The notes under the pieces: model-generated
Told to the model about the DNA's origin: nothing
The model's input: only the letters and a program-made list of their open reading frames with translations
Database searches by the model: none
Translations under genes and position numbers: made by a program
Source: Acholeplasmataceae bacterium
Lineage (GTDB): Bacteria; Bacillota_I; Bacilli_A; Acholeplasmatales; Acholeplasmataceae
Assembly: GCA_030603805.1 (NCBI GenBank)
Contig: JAUVXD010000001.1
Location: 315,518-379,517, forward strand
DNA length: 64,000 nucleotides
Direction: 5' to 3'
Part shown: positions 51,857 through 60,772 of the stretch, one piece after another
Position numbering within the stretch: position 1 is the stretch's first letter
Layout of the letters: every line of letters begins with the position of its first letter

Positions 51857-54418
51857 TTATTCGCTGACTCTCGCGATTGCGTTGTTTAGCGCTCTCTTAT
51901 AGATTTCAACATAAGTGTCAACACCATCTTTTACAACCATTGTTGAAAGATAAGTTGTACGAGTGACTGAACCACCATTACCAGTAAATCCATGTTTAAC
52001 TAAAAGTGGTAATTGTGCATCTGCCCAAATATCATCATAGGTGAGTGTTGCAATATCTGTCGATTCATTTGCAGTTAATGCAAATAATGTTGGAACAAAT
52101 TGATACCATGGGTTATCAGATTGATAAACACCTGCCAAGCGGAATGTACCTGCTTGCACTGCTGTGTTAATTCTTTGAATACCTGCGATACCTTGTGGAG
52201 ACAATGTTTGGAATTCAAGACCTAAGGAACGAATATGTCCAATTGGCATGGTTGCTCCAACATAACGTCTTAAGTAGTTGATCATGTTGCCACTTGTCAG
52301 TGTTTGCATTTCTGACATTGCAGCTGCACTGATTGCAGGAATCATTTCACCATTATACTCAACTTGACCATCAATAAATCCTTCTGGACCATATAGGTGA
52401 ACATTACCGATTGCATCATTTGTTGAATAATCATAAAGCTTATCAAATAATGTTAAGACTCTTGCAAGCTTCACTGGGTTTGTTTCAACGTGAGCTGGGA
52501 TGCCCCATGCTTCTGCCTTAACGGCACGAGTAGCTTCTGAGAAATGGAAATATTCGCCATTTCCAAACCAGTCAACCACTGGAGGAAGAATTGCTTCAAA
52601 TCTGTAAGTTGGGTCTAATTGACGTGCATTATTGATATAACCATTAGGTGTAGAGGATGCATTATAATCATAAGTTAAGAATCCATAAGATCCTTGCATT
52701 AAGACTGCTCTCCAGTCATAGTTTGAACCTTCATCAAAGTTGGATGGAATGAGTCCATCGGTATACATTCTTTGGAGTTGATCAACAGCATCTAAAGTTC
52801 TTGTTTGAACTCTAGCATCTTCGACGATACCTAATTCATTAAAATAAGACCATTCGTAACGTGAGAATGCACCACGAACACCATACATTTCAAGACCTCT
52901 AAAGAAGTTTCTAATTCTTGAAGTTTGGCTTGTTCTTGCAAAGTATACTTCAACGTCAGTCTTTGGTACTGCTTCTGTATTTGAACCTGTACCAAATTCT
53001 CTAGTTAAGAATTGTGGGTTTGCATTGACAACATACATCAATGCGACGAGTTCATCAACATCATAAGCAGCGTCTGTGCCTGCAAAGACGTCAGAAAGTT
53101 TCGCATAGCCTTGTTGGCCATAAACGTTAGAAATGTAAGTTCTAAACGCATTACCCATGGTTGCCCCAGTCTTCGTTGGAAGTGCTTGTAGAATGTCTAA
53201 GATGTTTTGAGTTCTATTCTTAGTGACCATTCTTGTTGTGCCATCCGCATTCGCAACTTGAACTGAAACGTTTAAGGTGTTAGGTGTTGCTTTTTGAACT
53301 GTGAGTGTGTTGGTGTAAGTTGTTGTATCAAATACTGGAGTTTCAATATCAAGAATATCTTGAATCCAGTCGATACGTGCTAAAAACATTTGTTCGATTT
53401 CACCGAAACCATCAAAATATGGGGTGTAGTAAATGGCACCATTTGCAGAAGTCATAGACTTTCTAACGGATGGGTTTTGTTGTAAGAACTTGTTTAAGTT
53501 TGGCATGTAGCCTAAGTACTTAGATAAGTCAATAAAGTTACCTTGAATACCATATTGTGAAAGTTGAGTTGAAGTTCCATTAATAACATCTGCACCAGCA
53601 AAACCAGTGGTTGCATATTGTTGGAACTGAGCATTGGTTGAAGATGTTTGCTTCACATCAACAAATGTGATATTTAATCTTTGTCCAATGGTTTCCCATA
53701 CGGGCATGATCATGCCTGAAGTATACGTTTTCCCATTTAATGAGATGTATGGGTTTGCTTCTTGGTAAGTAATCCCTCTACCTTCATAGTTGATCGCTGT
53801 GTTGACAGTGACATTTGCTGTTGATTCAGTCAAGAAATTGCTGACTGTTACATCAAATGTTGTATTCTTGCCACCAAAGCTGACGGTAATTGTTTTTCTT
53901 CCAGCAACAGCTGAGCTAAATCCAGAAAGTGTATATTCATTATCTTCTAGGACTCTTACTTCACCATCACTATAAAGTCCATTGACTTGAAGACCATCTT
54001 TAGCAAAGACACCATTTTGACCATAAATGGTTTGATATGGTAGACGTGCTACAGATAATGTTAATAGCGTCGCTGGAACATCAGGATTGTTTACAACAAT
54101 TTGGAATGTTGTTGACTTTCCACCAAATGTAACCGTGATGGTTTGTAAACCAGGCGTGTTACCATTAAATCCACTGACAGTGTATTGGCTGCTTGTTAAA
54201 ATCAGCGTTGATGCATCACTGTAGATGGCTTGAACTGAAAGACCAGCTAAATCTAAGCTTGAACTTCCAAGTTCATAGGTCGACTTCGTTGGTGTCGATA
54301 CAACTTCAATAGCAACCAGTGTTTTTTCAACTGGAACTGTTGGTTCTTCTGTATCAATACATCCAACCAAGAGCGTGAGTGATAAAAGTAGCATTATCAC
54401 TGCGAAAAACTTTTTCAT
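51857..54418 (-). CDS. Extracellular sugar-binding lipoprotein (LplA/YtcQ type) with two Ig-like domains
   Basis: 853 aa, far longer than the usual 420-550. A signal peptide with lipobox LVGC (Cys20) anchors it as a lipoprotein. Two tandem bacterial Ig-like group 3 domains follow (about 32-112 and 115-195; each has STYELGSS-like, YTVSGF and GxQTITVTFGGK...TFQIVV strands). The remainder (about 210-853) is the extracellular solute-binding domain of LplA/YtcQ type (TYRFEAILPPVVDWFGNGEY, VPTLFAL). Bacillus YtcQ-YteP-YtcP is linked to pectin-derived saccharide import. A TAGGAGGAAAG ribosome site precedes the ATG. Confidence 0.88.
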   Translation of the reverse strand: MKKFFAVIMLLLSLTLLVGCIDTEEPTVPVEKTLVAIEVVSTPTKSTYELGSSSLDLAGLSVQAIYSDASTLILTSSQYTVSGFNGNTPGLQTITVTFGGKSTTFQIVVNNPDVPATLLTLSVARLPYQTIYGQNGVFAKDGLQVNGLYSDGEVRVLEDNEYTLSGFSSAVAGRKTITVSFGGKNTTFDVTVSNFLTESTANVTVNTAINYEGRGITYQEANPYISLNGKTYTSGMIMPVWETIGQRLNITFVDVKQTSSTNAQFQQYATTGFAGADVINGTSTQLSQYGIQGNFIDLSKYLGYMPNLNKFLQQNPSVRKSMTSANGAIYYTPYFDGFGEIEQMFLARIDWIQDILDIETPVFDTTTYTNTLTVQKATPNTLNVSVQVANADGTTRMVTKNRTQNILDILQALPTKTGATMGNAFRTYISNVYGQQGYAKLSDVFAGTDAAYDVDELVALMYVVNANPQFLTREFGTGSNTEAVPKTDVEVYFARTSQTSRIRNFFRGLEMYGVRGAFSRYEWSYFNELGIVEDARVQTRTLDAVDQLQRMYTDGLIPSNFDEGSNYDWRAVLMQGSYGFLTYDYNASSTPNGYINNARQLDPTYRFEAILPPVVDWFGNGEYFHFSEATRAVKAEAWGIPAHVETNPVKLARVLTLFDKLYDYSTNDAIGNVHLYGPEGFIDGQVEYNGEMIPAISAAAMSEMQTLTSGNMINYLRRYVGATMPIGHIRSLGLEFQTLSPQGIAGIQRINTAVQAGTFRLAGVYQSDNPWYQFVPTLFALTANESTDIATLTYDDIWADAQLPLLVKHGFTGNGGSVTRTTYLSTMVVKDGVDTYVEIYKRALNNAIARVSE

Positions 54419-54454
54419 ACGTTTCTTTCCTCCTATTTTTCTCTTTCTTAATTC

Positions 54455-55318
54455 TTATTCTTTAACCCCACCGACATTGACACCTCGAGCAAAGTATTTC
54501 TGCAGGTAAGGATAGACAATGATGATTGGGATAATAGACATAACAATCATAGCGTACATATAAGAATATGGTGAATAAGGTAAATCCGTAATTGATGCAT
54601 TTTCATCACTTAAGAAATCGGTTAAATAACGTCTTAAGAATACTTGTAGTGGATGTTCTATATTGTTATTAACCAAAATTAAGTTCCAGAAATAGCCATT
54701 CCATCTCGATAATGCATAAAACAGTGTCACGGTTGCAATGGCTGATTTACTCATGGGTAAATAGACATTGGTTAAAACTTGAAATTCGTTAGCGCCATCG
54801 ACGATGGCAGCTTCTTCAATTTCTTTAGAAACGCCACTAAAATAGTTTCGAAGCAAAATCACATTGAATGCTTGAACCCCAAAGCCCCAAACAATACCCC
54901 ATCTAAAATCAACACCAAACATCCGGTAATTTAAGAAGGTTGGGATGAGTCCTGCAGAAAACCACATCGTAAACACAATAATAAAGTTGATCTGTCTTCT
55001 GAACACTAAACGATCTTTAGAAAGTGCGTAAGCTGCAGCTATCGATAAAGCCATAGAAAATACGGTACCAAAGAATGTATAGAATAAGGTGTTTGTATAC
55101 GCATTCCAAAATCCTTTTTCAGAAATGACTGCAATCATCGCATCGAGTTGAAAATCCACTGGAAGAAAAACTACAGCACCTCTTTCAAATGCAGCTTTAC
55201 TGGATAAGGCTGCTGAAAGGGTATAAATGAAGGGATATAAGGCTGCAAGTGCAAATAATGTGACAAAGGAATACGCGATAATTTTAAAGATTAATTCTGA
55301 ACGATCTAGTCTCTTCAT
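54455..55318 (-). CDS. Carbohydrate ABC transporter permease (LplC/YtcP type)
   Basis: 287 aa, six helices. The EAA loop reads EEAAIVDGANEFQVLTNVYLPMSKSAIATV, contacting the ATPase. The N-terminus AYSFVTLFALAALYPFIYTLSAALS is typical of the MalG-like partner. C-terminal YLQKYFARGVNVGGVKE is the YtcP-family end. Lies 36 bases upstream of the binding-protein gene. Confidence 0.93.
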   Translation of the reverse strand: MKRLDRSELIFKIIAYSFVTLFALAALYPFIYTLSAALSSKAAFERGAVVFLPVDFQLDAMIAVISEKGFWNAYTNTLFYTFFGTVFSMALSIAAAYALSKDRLVFRRQINFIIVFTMWFSAGLIPTFLNYRMFGVDFRWGIVWGFGVQAFNVILLRNYFSGVSKEIEEAAIVDGANEFQVLTNVYLPMSKSAIATVTLFYALSRWNGYFWNLILVNNNIEHPLQVFLRRYLTDFLSDENASITDLPYSPYSYMYAMIVMSIIPIIIVYPYLQKYFARGVNVGGVKE

Positions 55319-55330
55319 AGTCTTGACTCC

Positions 55331-56371
55331 TTAGAACAATGATGTGTCAGAGACACGTCTTGAGATGAAATTCGCACCTAGAACTAGAAACATCGCGATA
55401 ATCGAATTGAATAAGTCTGCGGATGCTGCAACATTTAAGATACTGCCTGATGGATTCATCAGGCCACCGACCCTTGCAACAAAAGTTGAAATGACGTCTG
55501 CTGTCGAGTAGGTATCCACATAGTAGAGGAGTAATACTTTTTCATAACCTACGGTTAAGATTTCTCCAATTCTTAAAATAAGCATAATCGTTAAGGTTGG
55601 TGCCATACCAGGTAGTGTGACATATCTGATTTGTGATAATTTCGATGCCCCATCAATTCTTGCTGCTTCGTAGTTGGTCGGGCTAATGGCCATAACCGCT
55701 GCGAAGAAGACAATAGAACCATAACCAGCACCTTCCCATATGCCTGAGATGATATAAATCGATCTAAAGTATTGAGGATCTAATAGCATTCTAGTACCTG
55801 CTGGAATTAATCCAACTTTAGTCAATAAATCTGCAAGAACACCAGGTGCTTGGTGCGGTGTGCCACCAAAAAGCATTAACGTAATAATCGATGTAATAAC
55901 AACGGTTGAAATAAACTTAGGTAAGTAAGATAAGATTTGGACAATACTTCGATAAACATCACTCTTAATTTCACTAAAGAAGAGTGCAAGAATAATCGGT
56001 ACTGGAAATCCAAAAATCAAACCATACATCGATATCGCAAACGTATTTCTAAATGCTTGCCAGAACTGTGGCGCATAAGAACCTACCATTAACGATCTAA
56101 ATGCATAAAATCCAGAATAGGGTGATTGTCCTACCGTTACGGTTAAAACTCTTTGATCCTTAAATGCTGAAAGGATGCCGTAAATAGGCATATATCTAAA
56201 GATGAAAAAGAATAGGAGTACAGGAATCAGCATCGCATAAAGCGGCCAATCCTTTTTGATCGCATGCCAATAGCGATGCCACTTCTTCTTCTCGATTTCC
56301 TCAAGAAAGAGCTCGTGTTTGATTTCGTCTAAAGACATTTTCTCTAAATCACGATTGTATTTGTTCGTCAT
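55331..56371 (-). CDS. ABC transporter permease (LplB/YteP type)
   Basis: 346 aa. After a soluble N-terminus of 45 residues come six helices; LYAMLIPVLLFFFIFRYMPIYGILSAFKD is the family hallmark, and YEAARIDGASKLSQIRYVTLPGMAPTLTIM is the EAA loop. MalF-like partner of the LplC/YtcP gene downstream (12 bases). Overlaps the membrane gene upstream by 4 bases. Confidence 0.94.
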   Translation of the reverse strand: MTNKYNRDLEKMSLDEIKHELFLEEIEKKKWHRYWHAIKKDWPLYAMLIPVLLFFFIFRYMPIYGILSAFKDQRVLTVTVGQSPYSGFYAFRSLMVGSYAPQFWQAFRNTFAISMYGLIFGFPVPIILALFFSEIKSDVYRSIVQILSYLPKFISTVVITSIITLMLFGGTPHQAPGVLADLLTKVGLIPAGTRMLLDPQYFRSIYIISGIWEGAGYGSIVFFAAVMAISPTNYEAARIDGASKLSQIRYVTLPGMAPTLTIMLILRIGEILTVGYEKVLLLYYVDTYSTADVISTFVARVGGLMNPSGSILNVAASADLFNSIIAMFLVLGANFISRRVSDTSLF

Positions 56372-56934
56372 TTCTCTAATCCCTCATCTTTTCTATCTTC
56401 GATTTGCTTAAGTAAATAGTGATTCATGTCAACCATGAAATCTTCTTGTCTGGATGCAATCATTAAGATGACCCATCCTAAAATAACATTGACCATATGT
56501 CTAAATAATAAGGTCACCCATTGAACTTCAAATCCAATGCTATATTGAGCAAGTGCTTGGATGAGAAATAATAGGGTATATGCGGATAAAAAATAAAGTG
56601 TTATGAGTAATACTTCATGTTTAATCTGATTTCTTGGCACAAATTTAAACCATAGGAGTGCAAGTCCAACAGATATCAAGGATAATGAATAAAGCATAGT
56701 CGCTAAAATATCTGATGTCCCATACAAGATGAGATGCAAGATGACGACCACACCATTAATCACCAGGGCTTTAGATCCCCATCTGATATATGCAATCAGC
56801 ATGATGGGTATCGATAAACTGATATAGAAGAACACCAGTTCGGACCTGCTTGCAAAATATCCAATTATGTCCACGATGATTGCTATGATACTTAAGACCA
56901 TTAAATCCATCGTCATAAATTTCTTGATTGTCAA
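56368..56934 (-). CDS. Uncharacterised membrane protein of the pectin transporter operon (first)
   Basis: 188 aa if it begins at the TTG at 56934, chosen because GGAG lies 8 bases upstream; the next ATG is eight codons in. Five to six helices (IIAIIVDIIGYFASR onward), basic C-terminal tail. No family recognised; it faintly resembles small substrate-binding membrane subunits in topology but has no signature. First gene of the transporter operon, divergent from the methylesterase gene. Confidence 0.65.
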   Translation of the reverse strand: MTIKKFMTMDLMVLSIIAIIVDIIGYFASRSELVFFYISLSIPIMLIAYIRWGSKALVINGVVVILHLILYGTSDILATMLYSLSLISVGLALLWFKFVPRNQIKHEVLLITLYFLSAYTLLFLIQALAQYSIGFEVQWVTLLFRHMVNVILGWVILMIASRQEDFMVDMNHYLLKQIEDRKDEGLEK

Positions 56935-56987
56935 ACGAACAACTCCTCTATATAATAAAGATAGACTTTCAAAGGAGAAAACCAATC

Positions 56988-57863
56988 ATGATCCTCCATT
57001 TAAATCCAAGTGATTCCATTCAATCGATCTTAGATACCTATCCTTTAGATACTGAACTTCATCTTTATTTAAGTGAAGGTATCTATCATCAAAAACTCAA
57101 AATTAAACATGATATCATTCATATTCATGGTTCAAAAACCGGCGAAACCAAAATTTCCTATGGTGATTATGCGTATCAAATGCATGAGGATGGTCTTTTA
57201 TACAATACCTTTAGAACATCGACTGTCATGATTCTATCTAAGGAATCTTATCTTTATGACCTAACGATAGAAAACGCTGCTGGTTCAGGCTTCACTATTG
57301 GCCAAGGTATAGCGCTTACACTTTATGGGTTAAAAATTAAGCTTGAAAACTGCAAGTTAATTGGTCATCAAGATACACTATTTCTAGGACCATTGCCTCT
57401 AGATTTATGTGAACGTTATGATCACTTTCTACCCTTAGATGAACGTGTGACTCATCCAACATTTTCAATCTTTAATCACTGTCATATTGAAGGTGACGTC
57501 GATTTCATCTTTGGGAGTGGAACTGCACTTTTTCATGAATGCATCATCCTTGCTAAAGCAAAGGGATATATTGCTGCACCATCAACCTATGAATCTTTTC
57601 CTTATGGATTCATTTTCTATCACTCTAAGATCATCTCGTTAACACATGACCCAGTCTTTCTTGCAAGACCTTGGCGAACCCATGGAGCAACACTCTTTTA
57701 TGAGTGTCACTTTGAAGGCTTATTTGATCAAGCAAGATATCAGGATTGGGATAAACCTAGTTTTAGGTTTAAAGAGTATCCTTATATTCATTCAAAGTTC
57801 TCATCTTCTTTATCGGAGGAGGAGATAGAGCAGCTCCTAAACTTGATTCAAGCTTCCCTATGA
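56988..57863 (+). CDS. Pectin methylesterase (CE8), cytoplasmic
   Basis: 291 aa from the ATG at 56988, preceded by AAAGGAG. CE8 catalytic blocks all present: GQGIALTL (Gln), GHQDTLF (Gln-Asp), GDVDFIFG (Asp) and ARPWR (Arg, Trp). No signal peptide: it would remove methyl esters from imported oligogalacturonides, releasing methanol in the cell. Plus-strand gene amid minus-strand operons, divergent from the transporter operon, with its stop facing uxaC. A TATAAT lies 35 bases upstream. Confidence 0.93.
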   Translation: MILHLNPSDSIQSILDTYPLDTELHLYLSEGIYHQKLKIKHDIIHIHGSKTGETKISYGDYAYQMHEDGLLYNTFRTSTVMILSKESYLYDLTIENAAGSGFTIGQGIALTLYGLKIKLENCKLIGHQDTLFLGPLPLDLCERYDHFLPLDERVTHPTFSIFNHCHIEGDVDFIFGSGTALFHECIILAKAKGYIAAPSTYESFPYGFIFYHSKIISLTHDPVFLARPWRTHGATLFYECHFEGLFDQARYQDWDKPSFRFKEYPYIHSKFSSSLSEEEIEQLLNLIQASL

Positions 57864-57873
57864 AGCTGCTCTA
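57826..57873. repeat. 10-bp perfect inverted repeat spanning the methylesterase stop codon
   Basis: TAGAGCAGCT (57826-57835, coding) and AGCTGCTCTA (57864-57873), separated by 28 bases. It could form a hairpin in either convergent transcript, but no T tract follows, so termination is uncertain. Confidence 0.5.
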
Positions 57874-57885
57874 CCACAAAATGAA

Positions 57886-59280
57886 TTACATGTTAAAGTA
57901 GTGTTTTGCGTTTTGATAGGCAATATCTCGAACAATTTGTCCTAGAAGTTCTAAATCTTCTGGAAAATAACCGAGTTCGACTTGCTCACCCAAAAAATTA
58001 CACAAGAGTCTTCTAAAATATTCATGTCTTGGATATGATAAGAACGATCTTGAATCGGTAAGCATACCTACAAACTTAGAAAGTAAACCGTTATTGCCTA
58101 GTGCTTTGAGTTGTTTTCTCATACCGTCAATGGTATCTAGAAACCACCACGCAGATCCAAACTGAATCTTACCTGGAATACCGCCACCTTGAAAAGCTTG
58201 CATCATGGTGATTGCCACTTCAAAGTCTCTCGGATTTAAGGTGTATAAAATCGTTTTTGGAAGTTCGTTTGTCTGATCGAGTGCATCTAGAAGTTGACTT
58301 AACGGTTTTGCAATTAAACCATCGTTAATCGCATCAAAACCTGTATCTGGGCCTAAGTTTTTCAAACTACGTTCGGATAAGTTTCTTAAAGCACCGACAT
58401 GATATTGTTGGACCCAACCTCTTCTGTTATATTCCTGACCTAAGAAAGTTAGAAGATAACCTTTATACTTGCGTATTTCTTTAGGTGTTAATTCTACATA
58501 AGCTATTGCTTTGCCATAAATTGCTGCAACCTCTTCGTGGGTTGTTTTTTCATATAAGACAACATCGAGCGCATGATCAGATAATCTACATCCATGATTA
58601 TGGAAGAAATCGATTCGCTCAATGAGTGCTTTTTTAAGTAAATCAAGCGATGCGATGGTATATCCAACCACCTGACCTAATTTAAAGATCCAATCTCTAA
58701 ACCATGAAAGCTCAATATTAATGGCTTTATCAGGTCTAAAGGCAGGTAAAACTTTCGTTTTAAAACTTTGATCTTTCTTTAACTTTTCATGCCATTCAAG
58801 AGAATCTATGGGATCATCAGTTGTGCAAATGATTTCAACATTGCTTTTTTCGATCATGCTTCTTGCTGTGAGTGTTTCTAATTGCTTACCGACTTGATCA
58901 TAAATCGATTTTGCTGTTTTTGGACTTAAGAGTTCATCGATTCCAAAGAATCGTTTAAGTTCAAAATGGGTCCAATGATATAGGGGATTTCCAATCAGTT
59001 GTGGAACAACTTCAGCCCATTTCATGAATTTATCATAATCAGGCTTATTGCCGGTGATGAAATCTTCAGTCACACCATTGGCACGCATTAAACGCCATTT
59101 GTAATGATCGCCTAAAAGCCATGCATCAAATAAATTTCTAAATTTCTTATCTTCATAAATTTCTTTAGGATCTAAATGACAATGGTAATCAATAATTGGC
59201 ATCTTTGATGCGTGATCATGATAAAGTTTTTTTGCAACATCGTTATGAAGCATGAAGTTGTCATGAATAAATGGTTTCAT
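57886..59280 (-). CDS. uxaC: Glucuronate/galacturonate isomerase
   Basis: 464 aa amidohydrolase-fold uronate isomerase. MPIIDYHCHLDPKEI has the metal-binding HxH, with FRNLFDAWLLGDHYKWRLMRANGV, and SAWWFLDTIDGM and LTDSRSFLSYPRHEYFRR near the end. Converts D-galacturonate to D-tagaturonate (and glucuronate to fructuronate). 14 bases downstream of uxaA. Confidence 0.95.
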   Translation of the reverse strand: MKPFIHDNFMLHNDVAKKLYHDHASKMPIIDYHCHLDPKEIYEDKKFRNLFDAWLLGDHYKWRLMRANGVTEDFITGNKPDYDKFMKWAEVVPQLIGNPLYHWTHFELKRFFGIDELLSPKTAKSIYDQVGKQLETLTARSMIEKSNVEIICTTDDPIDSLEWHEKLKKDQSFKTKVLPAFRPDKAINIELSWFRDWIFKLGQVVGYTIASLDLLKKALIERIDFFHNHGCRLSDHALDVVLYEKTTHEEVAAIYGKAIAYVELTPKEIRKYKGYLLTFLGQEYNRRGWVQQYHVGALRNLSERSLKNLGPDTGFDAINDGLIAKPLSQLLDALDQTNELPKTILYTLNPRDFEVAITMMQAFQGGGIPGKIQFGSAWWFLDTIDGMRKQLKALGNNGLLSKFVGMLTDSRSFLSYPRHEYFRRLLCNFLGEQVELGYFPEDLELLGQIVRDIAYQNAKHYFNM

Positions 59281-59294
59281 AAACGCTCCTTAAA

Positions 59295-60770
59295 TCAGAG
59301 AGTAACGCCATCCTTGAAAATTGCGATTTCTCTGAAGTTATTTTTTTCATTACTTATCTTTTTTCCTGATGCAACATCAACGATTAAGTCAATCAGTCCT
59401 TTTAATGTTTCATCCATAGACTTTCCATCAACCAGTTGACCTGCATTATAATCTATCCAATTTTGCTTCTTTTGATAAAGCTCTGTATTGGTTGAAACCT
59501 TAAGTGTTGGAATGAATCCTCCAAATGGTGTCCCTCTGCCTGTGGTGAAGAGGACCATATGGCATCCTGCCATCCCAAGTGTTGTGACGGATATTAAATC
59601 ATTGCCAGGTGCACTAATTAAGTTTAGTCCACGCGTTTTAAGTCTTTCCGTATGCTTTAATACATCTGTGACGATGCTTGTTCCACCTTTTTGAGTACAG
59701 CCAAGCGATTTATCTTCAAGTGTCGTAATACCCCCTTGTTTGTTTCCTGGTGAGGGATTATCGTAGATGACTTGATGATGTGATCGATAGTATGCTTTAA
59801 AATCATTGATCAGTGCAACTGTTTTTTCAAAGACTTCTTTGTTTTGAGCACGCTTCATCAAAATCTTTTCTGCACCAAACATTTCAGGAACTTCGGTTAA
59901 GAGTGTTGTGCCTCCATGAAATGTGATGTAATCTGATAATTTACCTAAGAGAGGATTTCCTGTAATGCCAGAGAAACCATCAGAACCACCACATTTGAGC
60001 CCAATATTTAGTCTTGAAATGGGCACTTCTTTTCTTTGATCTTTTGACATATTTTGATAAAGTTCTTCAAGTAAGTCGGTTGCAGATAGAATTTCATCAC
60101 TAACATCTTGCATCGTTAGAAATTTCGTACGATTGGGGTTATAAGCATAACTTGACTTAAATGCTTCTACTTGATTGTTTTCACAACCAAGACCTAGGAT
60201 TAGAACGCCACCTGCATTGGGGTGTAATGCAATATTTTGTAAGGTTTCTTTTGTGTTGATGAGATCATCACCCATTTGTGAACACCCAAAGGGATGACCA
60301 AACACGAAGATACCATCAAAGGACTCTGAAACTTCTTTTGATGCCATAAAAGTTTTCGCAATTTGATGAGCCTGACCATTGATACATCCAACTGTTGGGA
60401 TTATCCATAGTTCATTACGAATACCGATGTCGCCATTTTCTCTTTCATAAACCATGATGTTTCTAATGGGTTCATCAACAACAACGTTATTAAATTCAGG
60501 TTCATAGGTGTAGCTTAAGACATCACCTAAATTGGTTGCGACATTGTGTGTGTGTACATGTGCGCCTTTTTTAATTAATTCAGTCGCATGACCGATGGGA
60601 TTGCCATACTTGATCACATCTTCTTGCTCTAAAATATCTTTAACAGCGACTTTGTGTGCCTTTGGTATATCACTTAGTAGTTTAATGCCATTGATAGTGG
60701 CATCTTTTTTTCCATCTTCAAGCAAAACCATGACATTATCATCTGGGTGAATCATTAAATATTTACTCAT
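59295..60770 (-). CDS. uxaA: Altronate dehydratase
   Basis: 491 aa. N-terminal SAF-like domain (about 1-90, HVHTHNVATNLGDV) and the large C-terminal domain with FGHPFGCSQMGDD, LGLGCENNQ and LKCGGSDGFSGITGNP, whose Cys residues are family-typical for the iron-dependent enzyme. Dehydrates altronate to KDG. Two bases after uxaB, 14 before uxaC. Confidence 0.95.
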   Translation of the reverse strand: MSKYLMIHPDDNVMVLLEDGKKDATINGIKLLSDIPKAHKVAVKDILEQEDVIKYGNPIGHATELIKKGAHVHTHNVATNLGDVLSYTYEPEFNNVVVDEPIRNIMVYERENGDIGIRNELWIIPTVGCINGQAHQIAKTFMASKEVSESFDGIFVFGHPFGCSQMGDDLINTKETLQNIALHPNAGGVLILGLGCENNQVEAFKSSYAYNPNRTKFLTMQDVSDEILSATDLLEELYQNMSKDQRKEVPISRLNIGLKCGGSDGFSGITGNPLLGKLSDYITFHGGTTLLTEVPEMFGAEKILMKRAQNKEVFEKTVALINDFKAYYRSHHQVIYDNPSPGNKQGGITTLEDKSLGCTQKGGTSIVTDVLKHTERLKTRGLNLISAPGNDLISVTTLGMAGCHMVLFTTGRGTPFGGFIPTLKVSTNTELYQKKQNWIDYNAGQLVDGKSMDETLKGLIDLIVDVASGKKISNEKNNFREIAIFKDGVTL

Positions 60771-60772
60771 GG

